From an uncultured Algibacter sp. (GTDB taxonomy: Bacteria > Bacteroidota > Bacteroidia > Flavobacteriales > Flavobacteriaceae), in assembly GCA_947499935.1 (NCBI GenBank), contig CANMQH010000004.1, positions 62,001-126,000 on the forward strand: a stretch of DNA of 64,000 nt, given 5' to 3'. The first letter of the stretch is position 1; each line of letters starts with the position of its first letter. Under the pieces are notes generated by a model that saw only the letters and a list, made by a program, of their open reading frames with translations, did no database searches and was not told the DNA's origin. Of this stretch, positions 46,445 through 56,271 are shown in pieces. The translations under genes and the position numbers were made by a program.

Positions 46445-46473
46445 TATATTTGCAATAGTAGCATACAGTAGCA
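46445..46473 (+). promoter_or_regulatory. susC promoter -7 box with adjacent direct repeat
   Basis: TATATTTG at 46445-46452 is a full -7 match. Right after it, AGTAGCA occurs twice ten bases apart (46457-46463 and 46467-46473), one helical turn, at or near the transcription start: a plausible operator for the GntR-type regulator encoded just upstream. No good -33 TTG is visible, consistent with an activated or regulated promoter. Confidence 0.5.
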
Positions 46474-46531
46474 CAGTTTTTAATTTTTCCAAAAAAACTG
46501 ACCATACTAAATTTAACTAAAACTATAACTT

Positions 46532-49500
46532 ATGAAAAAATTCTTACTAAGACCATTATTTGCCTTAGTCTTTTCCCTCTTAGGAATTAGTGCTAACGCA
46601 CAAACGCAAACTGTTACAGGAACAGTTGTAGACGCAGATTTTCCGCTACCAGGAGTTAATATTGTTGTAAAAGGATCATTAAAGGGAGCCACCACAGATT
46701 TTGATGGAAAATTTACAATATCTAATGTTAACACAAATGATATATTAATTTTTAGCTATGTAGGCTATAAAACACAAGAAGTTTCTATTGGTGGTCAGTC
46801 ATCTATAAAAGTTGTTATGGTAGAAGATGCCGCATCATTAGATGAAGTCGTTATTGTTGGTTATGGAACGTCTAATAAAAGAGAGCTTACGGGATCTGTA
46901 AGTACTATTAAAGGCGCTGATTTAGTAACCACAGTTGCGGGTAATCCAACAGCGTCACTACAAGGTAAGCTTACTGGTATACAAATTGAAAACCCAGGTG
47001 GGCAACCAGGTGGAACAGGAAACGTATTTATTAGAGGTGTAAACTCATTGAGTAATGCTAACCCATTATACATTGTAGATGGCTTATTTGTGGACAACAT
47101 GAATTATGTTAACCCTTCTGATGTTGAAAATATTTCAGTATTAAAAGATGCAGCTGCTGCTGCAATTTATGGTTCAAGAGCTGCCAATGGTGTTGTTTTG
47201 GTAAAAACAAATCATGGTAGAAAAAACAAAGCCTTAGAAGTCACATTTAATTCTAGAATTGGATTTGATACGCCAAGTAAAAAACTAGATTTTATTAATG
47301 GCCAAGAATATACAAATTATCTTAATCAACGCTTTGTAAATGATGCTGCAGACCCTTCTACGGTGACACCACTTACTTGGAACGGTGTAAATACCGATTG
47401 GCAAAACGAAAATTTAAAAAGCGGTATTATAGAAGATTATGGTATTACTTTAGCTGGTGGTAGCGAAAAATCTACTTATTTTGCTTCTGTTAATTATTTT
47501 AATCAAGATGGTATCTTGGTCGGCTCAGGCTTTAAAAGGCTTAATGCTAGATTTAATAGTGAGCATGAATTTGGTAGATTTAAACTATCACAATCTTTAG
47601 GTCTTACTGAAGGTAAATTACAAGAAAATAACTGGTATGGCTTTGATGGTACCACAGCACCTACAGTAGCATTAAGAAACGCAAATAATGATGGTGGTTT
47701 TGAAGCCCCATCCTCTGCGGTTCAAGGTCCAGGCGGTGTAAACCAATTTGCACTTGCAACATTAGAAGATAATTTAGAAACCACACGAACTTTGTTTACA
47801 AGTTTAAAACTAGACTATGATATTACCCCAGAGTTGAAAGCTGGTGTAAATGTGGGTGTAGATTATACAAATCAAAATAGGTTTCAATTTACACCAACAT
47901 ATTTTATGAGTAATGTTGATGCCGTTAGAAATGTTAATGATTTAAATGATTTAACTAACTTTAATCAAGAAGATATTAACTTACTATTTGAGTCAACACT
48001 ATCTTATAATAAAAGCTTTGGAGATGATCATAAAATTGGAGCTATTGTAGGTTATACGCGTTTTATTGAAACTCAAAAAAGTAGTGGGATTTTTGGTCAA
48101 GGTACACCAGCAAATACGATTAGAGTAGTTGGGGCATTACCGTCAAGTGATCAGAACATTTTATTAGGAGAAGATAATAAAGCAGGTTTAATATCTTATT
48201 TTGGACGTCTAAATTATAACTATAAAGATAAATATATTTTATCTGGAACATTAAGAAGAGATGCTTCATCTAGGTTTGCAAAAGCTAATCAAGTAGGTTA
48301 TTTTCCTTCCGTATCTGGAGCATGGAATATTAGCAACGAAGATTTTTGGTCATCAGACGCCATAAATTTTTTCAAATTACGAATGTCTTATGGTGAATTA
48401 GGATCTTATCCAGATGTTTTTTATCCTACTCAGGCCGTTTTTCTTGCTAACCAATCCAATACAAGTTTTGGAGGTTCTTCTGCTAACGGATTAGCACAAA
48501 CAACCTTAGCAGATGAAAATTTAGTATGGGAAACTACTAAAACATTTGACATTGGTGTAGACATGTCTCTATTTAATAGCTCAATTACGTTTTCTGCAGA
48601 TTACTACGCAAAAAATGTTGAAGATGCACTTGTGCCAATAAACGTACCATCAACTGCAGGTGTTAGTTTACCTGTTACAAGAAATGCAGGTACGCTTATA
48701 AATAATGGATTTGAATTTGATTTAACCTATAAAAAATCCGAAGGAGACTTTACATATAGTATAGGTACCAATTTTTCTTTTAATTTAAAAAATGAAGCCA
48801 AAGACATCCCTGCAACCATATTAGGCCCTGGAGTAGATGAAGATTTACGTGTTGTGAACAGAACAGAAGCCAATGGACCTGTAGGCGCATTCTATGGCTT
48901 TATTGTAGAAGATAAGGTAGACCCTAATACAGGAGATTTTGTAAGAGTAGATACAGACGGTGTAGCAGGAATAACAGCAGAAGATCAAACTATAATAGGA
49001 GACCCTACTCCAGATTTCACATACGGTTTTAATTTTAATGCGAATTATAAAAACTTCGATTTGGCATTAAATTTTAATGGTGTTTCTGGAAACGACATAT
49101 ACAATTTAAGTAGGTACTATAATATTTTATGGCAAGATGGTGGTAAGTCTAGAGATGTTTTAAACTCTTGGACACCTACAAATACAGACACCAACATTCC
49201 AAGAGCAACAGTAGATGACGAAGCTGGAAATAAAGCACCTTCATCTTTCTTTGTAGAAAATGGATCATATTTTAGATTAAGGAATTTAGAAGTTGGCTAT
49301 AATTTTAATGACAACATTCTAGGTATAGATTGGATAAAAAGTATGAGGTTATCGTTTAATGTTCAAAATGTATTTGTAATTACAGACTACACAGGTTACG
49401 ACCCAGATGTTGCATCAACCAACGGCGGTAGAGCAAACTTAAATTCTGGTGTTCCTGGTGTACGAGCTAATGTTAATCCACTATTAGGAAGAGGATTAGA

Positions 49501-49558
49501 CCAAAGAGCTTACCCTAATGCTAGGACATTTATAATAGGCTTAAGTGCAAAATTCTAA
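46532..49558 (+). CDS. SusC/RagA family TonB-dependent outer membrane transporter
   Basis: 1008 residues. Signal peptide about 1-24, carboxypeptidase-regulatory-like domain (about 28-100; GTVVDADFPLPGVNIVVKGS, GKFTISNV), then the family hallmark DEVVIVGYG and a full plug (about 115-225; IRGVNSLSNANPLYIVDG, LKDAAAAAIYGSRAANGV). The 22-strand barrel follows (ILSGTLRRDASSRFA; FNANYKNFDLALNFNG) with the C-terminal LRNLEVGYNF. It forms the outer-membrane pore on which SusD sits as a lid; together they import glycans or glycosides of limited size, powered by TonB. The susD gene starts 11 bases after the stop. Substrate inferred from neighbours to be a galactosyl-glycerol-type compound. Confidence 0.95.
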   Translation: MKKFLLRPLFALVFSLLGISANAQTQTVTGTVVDADFPLPGVNIVVKGSLKGATTDFDGKFTISNVNTNDILIFSYVGYKTQEVSIGGQSSIKVVMVEDAASLDEVVIVGYGTSNKRELTGSVSTIKGADLVTTVAGNPTASLQGKLTGIQIENPGGQPGGTGNVFIRGVNSLSNANPLYIVDGLFVDNMNYVNPSDVENISVLKDAAAAAIYGSRAANGVVLVKTNHGRKNKALEVTFNSRIGFDTPSKKLDFINGQEYTNYLNQRFVNDAADPSTVTPLTWNGVNTDWQNENLKSGIIEDYGITLAGGSEKSTYFASVNYFNQDGILVGSGFKRLNARFNSEHEFGRFKLSQSLGLTEGKLQENNWYGFDGTTAPTVALRNANNDGGFEAPSSAVQGPGGVNQFALATLEDNLETTRTLFTSLKLDYDITPELKAGVNVGVDYTNQNRFQFTPTYFMSNVDAVRNVNDLNDLTNFNQEDINLLFESTLSYNKSFGDDHKIGAIVGYTRFIETQKSSGIFGQGTPANTIRVVGALPSSDQNILLGEDNKAGLISYFGRLNYNYKDKYILSGTLRRDASSRFAKANQVGYFPSVSGAWNISNEDFWSSDAINFFKLRMSYGELGSYPDVFYPTQAVFLANQSNTSFGGSSANGLAQTTLADENLVWETTKTFDIGVDMSLFNSSITFSADYYAKNVEDALVPINVPSTAGVSLPVTRNAGTLINNGFEFDLTYKKSEGDFTYSIGTNFSFNLKNEAKDIPATILGPGVDEDLRVVNRTEANGPVGAFYGFIVEDKVDPNTGDFVRVDTDGVAGITAEDQTIIGDPTPDFTYGFNFNANYKNFDLALNFNGVSGNDIYNLSRYYNILWQDGGKSRDVLNSWTPTNTDTNIPRATVDDEAGNKAPSSFFVENGSYFRLRNLEVGYNFNDNILGIDWIKSMRLSFNVQNVFVITDYTGYDPDVASTNGGRANLNSGVPGVRANVNPLLGRGLDQRAYPNARTFIIGLSAKF

Positions 49559-49568
49559 AAAATAAGTT

Positions 49569-51218
49569 ATGAAAAAAATAATAAAAACAAAGTCCTTAAT
49601 AGGCTTAATAACACTTACGTTATTAATGATTTTTGTATTTGGTTGCTCTGATAATATTTTAGATCAACAAAATGATAATGCGACTTCAACCGCAAATTTT
49701 GGAACTTCAGAAGAACAAGTAAAATCGGCAATAAATGGTGCATTCCATCCTATAACAGGAACTTTTTTCTGGGGAAGAATAATACATACAGGTGCAATGT
49801 TACGATCAGATGAATTTAATATCTTCCCGTTTGGTTCTAATACTGCCATGTCTACATTTTTAGGAAATCCAGGAGATCGCTGGGCTACTGAACCTTGGCA
49901 AGAGTTATTCAAATCCATTGCACGTTGTAATAATATTATTATCAACACAACAGAAGAAGGAATTGAAGATCAAGAAACTAGAGAAAGCCTAGTAGGTCAA
50001 GCTTATTTTTTAAGAGCTTTTGATTATTGGTACCTTCTTAACCTTTATGGTAATGTCCCCGCTGGACAAAATGGAGGTGTCCCTTTAATTACTAGTTTAC
50101 CTGACTTGGATAATTTATTAGTTTCTCAAGCACCCTCAGAAGCTGTTTGGGCACAAATCATTGCAGATTTAGAAATGGCAGAAAATATGCTGCCAGAAAG
50201 TTGGACAGGAGAAGACTTAGGAAGACCTACATCAGGTGCTGCAACAGCGCTTAAAGGAAAAAGTTATTTGTATATGAAAGAATGGAATAAAGCACACACC
50301 ACCTTGGATGATTTAATTGGCAAATACAGCTTACTACCAGCTGAAATGTATGGGGATAATTTCTCTACAACAAACGAAAACAATAACGAATCCATTTTTG
50401 AGTTGCAATATTTAGGTCAAGACACTTTTGTTTGGGGATCAGATATTCCAGGTACTGGAAGTATGGGTAATTATCATATAGACTACGCTACACCAACAAA
50501 ATCTCCAGATAATGGACATCTAATTAACCCATGGTTAAGAAATTTATTTGAAAGTAACGGCGATACTGTTCGTAGAAATGAAACCTTACTTTATGACTAT
50601 ACAGGAGCTATTGGATATGGTGGCGCTAGTTTTGAAGACGATTTAGCAGACACTTTAGATGACGATGGAATGACTGTTGATGGTGACATTACAGTAGCCA
50701 CAAAAGCAGGATTAGAACCTATATATGGCAAAAAATACTCAGGTATGGATTTAGGCACAAGAGGCGATGTAGATTTCTTAGGTACTAATGTAGGTAATAA
50801 CTGGAGAATCATTAGGTATTCCGATGTATTGCTAATGTTAGCTGAAGCTTTAAATGAAGATGGCATGACTGCTCAAGCTGTTCCGCATATAGACGCTGTT
50901 AGAGAAAGAGCAGGTTTAACTCCAATAGCAGATACCAACCCAGGAATTGACCAAGCTACCATGCGCCAAGCCATAATTGATGAACGTGCTATGGAATTAG
51001 CTGGTGAAGGCCACCGTTTCTTTGATTTAGTTCGTTGGGATTTAGCAGATGATTATTTAGGCACAAGCTCACTTCATGTAACTAATGGATCTCAAACCAA
51101 TCACCCAAAATCTTTAAGTGGCGGTACGTTCCAAGCTGGTAAACATGAATTAATCTGGATTCCAAATTCAGAAAGAGATGCCAACCCAAATCTTAACCAA
51201 AACCCTGGTTATAATTAA
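49569..51218 (+). CDS. SusD/RagB family surface glycan-binding lipoprotein
   Basis: 549 residues. Lipoprotein signal with C26 in FVFGCSDNI; the following Ser-Asp resembles the flavobacterial surface-export tag. The SusD fold is shown by tetratricopeptide-like helices (QAYFLRAFDYWYLLNLYGNVP about 142-162; SGAATALKGKSYLYMKEWNKA) and the C-terminal block LRYSDVLLMLAEALNE-type text (IIRYSDVLLMLAEALNEDG, IDAVRERAGL, ERAMELAGEGHRFFDLVRW). It caps the SusC pore and captures the substrate. A terminator-like hairpin follows it, which may lower expression of downstream genes relative to susCD. Confidence 0.95.
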   Translation: MKKIIKTKSLIGLITLTLLMIFVFGCSDNILDQQNDNATSTANFGTSEEQVKSAINGAFHPITGTFFWGRIIHTGAMLRSDEFNIFPFGSNTAMSTFLGNPGDRWATEPWQELFKSIARCNNIIINTTEEGIEDQETRESLVGQAYFLRAFDYWYLLNLYGNVPAGQNGGVPLITSLPDLDNLLVSQAPSEAVWAQIIADLEMAENMLPESWTGEDLGRPTSGAATALKGKSYLYMKEWNKAHTTLDDLIGKYSLLPAEMYGDNFSTTNENNNESIFELQYLGQDTFVWGSDIPGTGSMGNYHIDYATPTKSPDNGHLINPWLRNLFESNGDTVRRNETLLYDYTGAIGYGGASFEDDLADTLDDDGMTVDGDITVATKAGLEPIYGKKYSGMDLGTRGDVDFLGTNVGNNWRIIRYSDVLLMLAEALNEDGMTAQAVPHIDAVRERAGLTPIADTNPGIDQATMRQAIIDERAMELAGEGHRFFDLVRWDLADDYLGTSSLHVTNGSQTNHPKSLSGGTFQAGKHELIWIPNSERDANPNLNQNPGYN

Positions 51219-51248
51219 TATATTTAGTTTAGTTTGTTTGATTGAATA

Positions 51249-51279
51249 AAAGCCGAGTTTTTAGTTTGACTCGGTTTTT
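51249..51279 (+). terminator. Terminator-like hairpin between susD and the GH36 gene
   Basis: CCGAGT at 51253-51258 pairs with ACTCGG at 51269-51274 and is followed by TTTTT; flanking A and T bases extend the stem. It probably acts as a partial terminator inside the locus. Confidence 0.65.
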
Positions 51280-51340
51280 ATTCTAAAAAAAACCTTATAG
51301 GATTAAAATATCAAATTAATTATTAATTACAATTAGTAAC

Positions 51341-53107
51341 ATGACGCAAATTGTCGATACTATATCTAAAAAAGACATCACTATAAAAAGTGGTTCCTCT
51401 AATTTTAAGACTGAAATAACTACGATTTCAAAACATTTGAATGTGTCATTATTCAACATTCAAATTACTTCTAATACGCCAAAAAAACCTGAGCCATTAA
51501 CACTTAAATGGAAAATTCCAGCACATAATATAAAAGGCGTTTGGAAACCCACAACAGATTTTGCGAAACGCATACAAGCAGATTGGGAATTAGAGCATAT
51601 GGAATCTCGCATTTCTATTGATGCTCCAGTGGTTAGTTTATTTGGTCATGATGATACTAATCGGCATACGTTTGCCTGTTCTAACGCCATAAATAAGTTA
51701 GAGCTTAATGCCGAAATTAGAGAAGAAGATGATTGTTTTTACTGCCATGTTACCTTGTTTTTAGAACAACAATCTAAAATAGATAATTACAACATTCAGT
51801 TAAGAATTGATGAAGGTGAAAAACACTTTTCTGAAGCTTTAAAAGAGGTCTCAAAATGGTGGGAAACTTTTGAAGATTTAAAACCAACTCACGTTCCAGA
51901 TATTGCATTGGTGCCACTCTATTCTACATGGTATAATTTTCATCAAACTTTAGATGAAGATATTCTAATTGATGAATGTAAAACAGCCTACAGTTTAGGT
52001 TACAAAGCTATCATTATTGATGATGGTTGGCAAACCAATGATGGTAATAGGGGTTATGACTATACAGGCGATTGGCAACCAGAACGTTTAAATAAAACAA
52101 AAGCGTTTGTTGAAGATATACATGCTACAGGTATGAAAATAGGTTTTTGGTACTCAGTTCCTTTCTGTGGAAAAAAATCGAAAGCATACAAACGTTTTAA
52201 AGGTAAATTTTTAACTGAAAATCATCGTTGGGCACCAGTTTTTGATCCACGTTATCCTGAAGTTCGTGACTATCTCATCAACATTTATAAAAATGCATTA
52301 GTAGATTGGAATTTAGATGGCTTTAAACTTGATTTTATTGATGATTTTAGACTGTATGTTGATACGCCAGAAGTTAATGATGCTATGGATTTTATTTCTA
52401 TAAATGCAGCCGTTGATAGATTATTAACCGATGTTATTACAACTTTAAAAAATATTAATTCTGAAATTTTTATAGAATTCAGACAAAAATACGTAGGTCC
52501 TGCAATGCGAAAATACGGCAACATGTTTAGAGCATTTGATTGCCCTGGTGATGCCATTATGAATCGTATTAGAATTGCAGATATTAGAATGTTAGCAGGC
52601 AATACAGCCGTACATTCCGATATGATTACATGGCATAATGATGAACAACTAGAAATCGCTGCTTTACAAATGGTGAATACCCTTTTTGGAGTTCCTCAAA
52701 TTTCAGTGATACTAAAAAATATTCCTAAAGACCATCTTCAAATGGTCAAGTTTTATACAGCATATTGGAATACAAATAAAGAACTCATTACAAAAGGTCA
52801 TTTTACACCTTATAAACCTTTGGCTAATTATCCTATTCAAAAGGTAAGCCATAGTAATAAACTACTTGTTGGCTTATATGATGACCATGTGATTCAACTT
52901 GATAAATCTTTTAAAGACCTTGATATTTTAAATGCAAAATTAACAGAAAGTGTTATTATAAAAATCAATAGTGATTTAGGAAGCTATAAATGCAGTATCT
53001 TTAATTGCAAAGGCGACATAATAAATCAACCCGAAATTTATCTAAATAAAGGTATTATTGAAATCAATATTCCTGCTTGTGGTTTAGCTCAACTAACCAA
53101 AAAATAA
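51341..53107 (+). CDS. Glycoside hydrolase family 36-like alpha-galactosidase, cytoplasmic
   Basis: 588 residues, no signal peptide. An N-terminal beta domain (about 1-185) precedes a TIM barrel with the family hallmark IIDDGWQTNDG (about 221-232), MKIGFWYSVPF, and the nucleophile motif GFKLDFIDDF (D331). The acid/base candidate is D427 in VHSDMITWH, 96 residues on, where classical GH36 has RxSDD, so the site is divergent. GH36 enzymes hydrolyse terminal alpha-galactosides. The cytoplasmic location means its substrate must be imported intact. Neighbours encode a sodium symporter, glycerol kinase and glycerol-3-phosphate dehydrogenase, so the aglycone is likely glycerol (as in floridoside); raffinose-type sugars are the alternative. 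The exact specificity is inference. Confidence 0.82.
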   Translation: MTQIVDTISKKDITIKSGSSNFKTEITTISKHLNVSLFNIQITSNTPKKPEPLTLKWKIPAHNIKGVWKPTTDFAKRIQADWELEHMESRISIDAPVVSLFGHDDTNRHTFACSNAINKLELNAEIREEDDCFYCHVTLFLEQQSKIDNYNIQLRIDEGEKHFSEALKEVSKWWETFEDLKPTHVPDIALVPLYSTWYNFHQTLDEDILIDECKTAYSLGYKAIIIDDGWQTNDGNRGYDYTGDWQPERLNKTKAFVEDIHATGMKIGFWYSVPFCGKKSKAYKRFKGKFLTENHRWAPVFDPRYPEVRDYLINIYKNALVDWNLDGFKLDFIDDFRLYVDTPEVNDAMDFISINAAVDRLLTDVITTLKNINSEIFIEFRQKYVGPAMRKYGNMFRAFDCPGDAIMNRIRIADIRMLAGNTAVHSDMITWHNDEQLEIAALQMVNTLFGVPQISVILKNIPKDHLQMVKFYTAYWNTNKELITKGHFTPYKPLANYPIQKVSHSNKLLVGLYDDHVIQLDKSFKDLDILNAKLTESVIIKINSDLGSYKCSIFNCKGDIINQPEIYLNKGIIEINIPACGLAQLTKK

Positions 53108-53115
53108 AATAATCT

Positions 53116-54771
53116 ATGGATACGCTATCAATCGTTTCATTTCTAGGTTTCACCTTATTGGTAGCCTTTATTGCGTGGTATGCCACCCGAAAAACAGACG
53201 AAAAATCTGCTGATGGCTATTACCTTGGTGGCAGAAGTTTAGGTTACGTAACCATTGCGGGTTCTTTACTTTTAACCAACCTTTCTGCCGAACAAATTGT
53301 TGGTCTTAATGGGCAATCATTCGCACAAGGTATTCTCGTTATGGCTTGGGAAACATTGGCTGCTATCTCCATGATAATCACAGCCATTTATTTATTACCA
53401 AAATATATGCGTTCGGGTATTACAACCATTCCAGAATTTGTTCAAGAACGATTTGATGCGCAAACAAAATCTATATTATCTATACTGTTTTTAGTGGCAT
53501 TTGGCGTGGTATTATTACCAACCATCTTATACTCAGGGTCTTTAGCATTTAGCACCATGTTCGATTTACCTGAAACACTGGGCATATCTCAATCTGCTGT
53601 TATATGGGTTTGTGTGTGGTCCATAGGAATTATTGGTTCTATTTATGCCATCTTTGGAGGCTTAAAAGCCGTAGCTGTTTCAGATTTAGTGAATGCCATT
53701 GGTTTGTTAATTGGAGGGTTATTAATCCCTATATTTGGTTTAATGCTTATTGGAGATGGAAATATTTCTGATGGATTAAATGAATTATGGACAGAAAATC
53801 CAGATAAATTTAAAGTTAAAGGCGAGATAGATTCGTTCATACCTTTTAGCACAATATTTACAGGAATGATGATTGCTCAAATGTATTATTGGGGTACAAA
53901 TCAATCTATTTTACAACGTGTTTTTGGCGCTAAAAGTTTAGCCGACGGACAAAAAGGGATGATACTCGCAGGTTTTGTAAAATTCTTAATTCCAATAATT
54001 GTTGTCTTACCAGGCGTTATTGCATGGCATGTTTTTGGAAACGATTTAGATAATGCAGACCAAGCATACCCTGCTTTGGTTAAAAAAGTATTGCCTGGAG
54101 CATTTTTAGGCTTCTTTGCTGCCGTTTTATTTGGTGCCGTCTTAAGTTCTTTTAACAGTTTATTAAACAGTAGTTCGACATTATTTGGTATCGATTTATA
54201 CCGTCAATACTTCAATAAAGAGGCTTCCGAGATAAAAATGGTAAAGGCTGGAAAAATATTCGGACTTATTCTAGCTATTGTTTCCATGACTATTGCGCCA
54301 TTTATAGCAAATGCTCCAGATGGTCTATTTTCATACATTCAAGAATCTTTAGGAAGTTTAAGCGTCCCTATTTTAGCAGTTGTTGCTGTGGGTATGGCTA
54401 CAAAAAACGTTCCTGCTCTTGGGGCAAAAATTGTGTTAACCGTTGGTGTTTTAATGTATTTAATAAGTCAGTTTGTATTAAGTCCTCTTTTTATAGATGC
54501 CGCTATAGCAGAAGCCGCTGTAAATGGTATTACTGATGCAAAACAACTTGGTATTATTAAAGCTAAAGCTTACCCACATTTCTTACATATTATGGGTATA
54601 CTATTTGTAATCAACGTAGGATTCATGTTATTAATGGGCAGACTTTATCCTAATAAAAACATATACACCCCTAAAATCACCAAAGACATTGATATTACGC
54701 CTTGGAAACACGCTAAAGTTGTTGGAATTATTATTACGGTTTTAGTACTAAGCACCTATTTAATTTTTTAA
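53116..54771 (+). CDS. SSS-family sodium:solute symporter (vSGLT-like)
   Basis: 551 residues with about 14 membrane spans. The N-terminal GYYLGGRSLGYVTIAGSLLLTN and SAEQIVGLNGQSFAQGILVM match the SLC5/vSGLT group; the sodium-site helix contains LFGAVLSSFNSLLNSSSTLF. Members of this group carry galactose, glucose or related compounds with Na+ across the inner membrane. It begins 8 bases after the GH36 stop and precedes glpK by 17 bases, so it is part of the operon. In the model proposed here it brings the intact glycoside into the cytoplasm. Confidence 0.92.
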   Translation: MDTLSIVSFLGFTLLVAFIAWYATRKTDEKSADGYYLGGRSLGYVTIAGSLLLTNLSAEQIVGLNGQSFAQGILVMAWETLAAISMIITAIYLLPKYMRSGITTIPEFVQERFDAQTKSILSILFLVAFGVVLLPTILYSGSLAFSTMFDLPETLGISQSAVIWVCVWSIGIIGSIYAIFGGLKAVAVSDLVNAIGLLIGGLLIPIFGLMLIGDGNISDGLNELWTENPDKFKVKGEIDSFIPFSTIFTGMMIAQMYYWGTNQSILQRVFGAKSLADGQKGMILAGFVKFLIPIIVVLPGVIAWHVFGNDLDNADQAYPALVKKVLPGAFLGFFAAVLFGAVLSSFNSLLNSSSTLFGIDLYRQYFNKEASEIKMVKAGKIFGLILAIVSMTIAPFIANAPDGLFSYIQESLGSLSVPILAVVAVGMATKNVPALGAKIVLTVGVLMYLISQFVLSPLFIDAAIAEAAVNGITDAKQLGIIKAKAYPHFLHIMGILFVINVGFMLLMGRLYPNKNIYTPKITKDIDITPWKHAKVVGIIITVLVLSTYLIF

Positions 54772-54788
54772 ATTGATTTCTATTAAGC

Positions 54789-56270
54789 ATGAACAAAAAA
54801 TATGTTGTAGCCTTCGACCAAGGTACCACAAGTACCAGAACCATTGTTTTTGATAAAAAAGGAACCATTGTTTCAATAGCCCAAAAGGAATTAAAACAAT
54901 ACTATCCGCAATCTGGTTGGGTAGAACATGATGCTTTAGAAATATACAACGACCAATTAGAAACCTTTAATCAAGCCATTTCAAATTCTGGCATTAATCC
55001 AAAAGACATTGCTGCTATTGGTATTACAAACCAGCGGGAAACAACCGTGGTTTGGGATAAAAAAACAGGCAAACCCATCCACAAAGCTATTGTTTGGTTA
55101 GATAAAAGAACTACAGATATTTGTAAGGACATAAAAGGTAAAGGCCTTTCAAATTACATCAAAAAAAATACAGGTTTAGTTATAGATTCTTATTTTTCTG
55201 GCACCAAATTAAGATGGATTTTAGATAATGTTAAAGGTGCGCAAGACAAGGCAGAAGCTGGTCAATTAATGTTTGGCACTATAGACTCTTGGCTCATTTA
55301 CAAGTTTACAAACGGAAAAAAGCATGTTACCGACCATACCAATGCATCGCGTACCATGATTTATAATATTAAAACATTAGATTGGGATAAAAAACTTCTT
55401 AAAGCATTAAATATTCCGCAATCTTTATTACCAAAGGTTCAAACCTCATCATCAGATTTTGGAACTATTGATTATAAAGGAACTTCAATTCCTATTTATG
55501 GTGTTGCAGGTGACCAACAAGCATCATTATTTGGGCAAGGTGGGTTTGAAGCAGGTATTGCTAAAAGTACTTATGGCACTGGTTGTTTTATGCTTTTAAA
55601 TACAGGAACAAAGCAAGTAAAATCTAAAAAAGGATTATTAACCACGCTTACTTGTAGTTTAGATTCAGAACCTATAAACTATGCTTTAGAAGGTAGTATT
55701 TTTGCTGGAGGTGCTTCTATTCAATGGTTAAGAGACCGTATGAAAGTTATAAAAAAAGCTAGTGAAACCGAAGGTATTTGCAACAATATTCCGCCATTAA
55801 AAAACGTATACGTCGTACCCGCATTTGCTGGTTTAGGCGCACCACATTGGGATAGCAAAGCAAAAGGAAGTATTTACGGGATGACGCTAGATACAGGCCG
55901 CGAAGAACTTATTAAAGCCACCGTAAACGCCTTAGCATACCAAACCAAAGATGTTATTGCAGCTATGGAAAAAGATAGCAAAAATAAAATAGTATCTTTA
56001 AAAGTAGATGGCGGTGCAAGTGCGAACAACTACTTAATGCAATTTCAATCAGATTTATTGAATGTTGATGTAGATAGACCAAAAATGATTGAAGTTACCG
56101 CTTTTGGAGCTGCGCTTTTAGCAGGGATAAAAGCTGGGGTTTGGACTAAAAAAGATATTGCGCGAATTAGAGAAATAGATACCGTGTTTAGTCCGAAAAT
56201 GGATAAAAAAACACGAAAAAAGAATTATAAAGGCTGGAAAAAAGCTGTAAAAAGAACAAAAAGCAATTAA
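54789..56270 (+). CDS. glpK: Glycerol kinase
   Basis: 493 residues, standard for GlpK. FGGY-family motifs are complete: AFDQGTTSTRTIVFDKKG (ATP phosphate loop), GWVEHDALEI, ITNQRETTVVWDKKTGKP, AIVWLDKRT, DHTNASRTMIYNI and the C-terminal DGGASANNYLMQFQSD. It phosphorylates glycerol to sn-glycerol 3-phosphate in the cytoplasm. No glycerol facilitator (glpF) accompanies it, unlike usual glp operons, which suggests glycerol arises inside the cell from a larger imported compound. Next gene (glpD) starts 2 bases after the stop codon. Confidence 0.97.
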   Translation: MNKKYVVAFDQGTTSTRTIVFDKKGTIVSIAQKELKQYYPQSGWVEHDALEIYNDQLETFNQAISNSGINPKDIAAIGITNQRETTVVWDKKTGKPIHKAIVWLDKRTTDICKDIKGKGLSNYIKKNTGLVIDSYFSGTKLRWILDNVKGAQDKAEAGQLMFGTIDSWLIYKFTNGKKHVTDHTNASRTMIYNIKTLDWDKKLLKALNIPQSLLPKVQTSSSDFGTIDYKGTSIPIYGVAGDQQASLFGQGGFEAGIAKSTYGTGCFMLLNTGTKQVKSKKGLLTTLTCSLDSEPINYALEGSIFAGGASIQWLRDRMKVIKKASETEGICNNIPPLKNVYVVPAFAGLGAPHWDSKAKGSIYGMTLDTGREELIKATVNALAYQTKDVIAAMEKDSKNKIVSLKVDGGASANNYLMQFQSDLLNVDVDRPKMIEVTAFGAALLAGIKAGVWTKKDIARIREIDTVFSPKMDKKTRKKNYKGWKKAVKRTKSN

Positions 56271-56271
56271 G

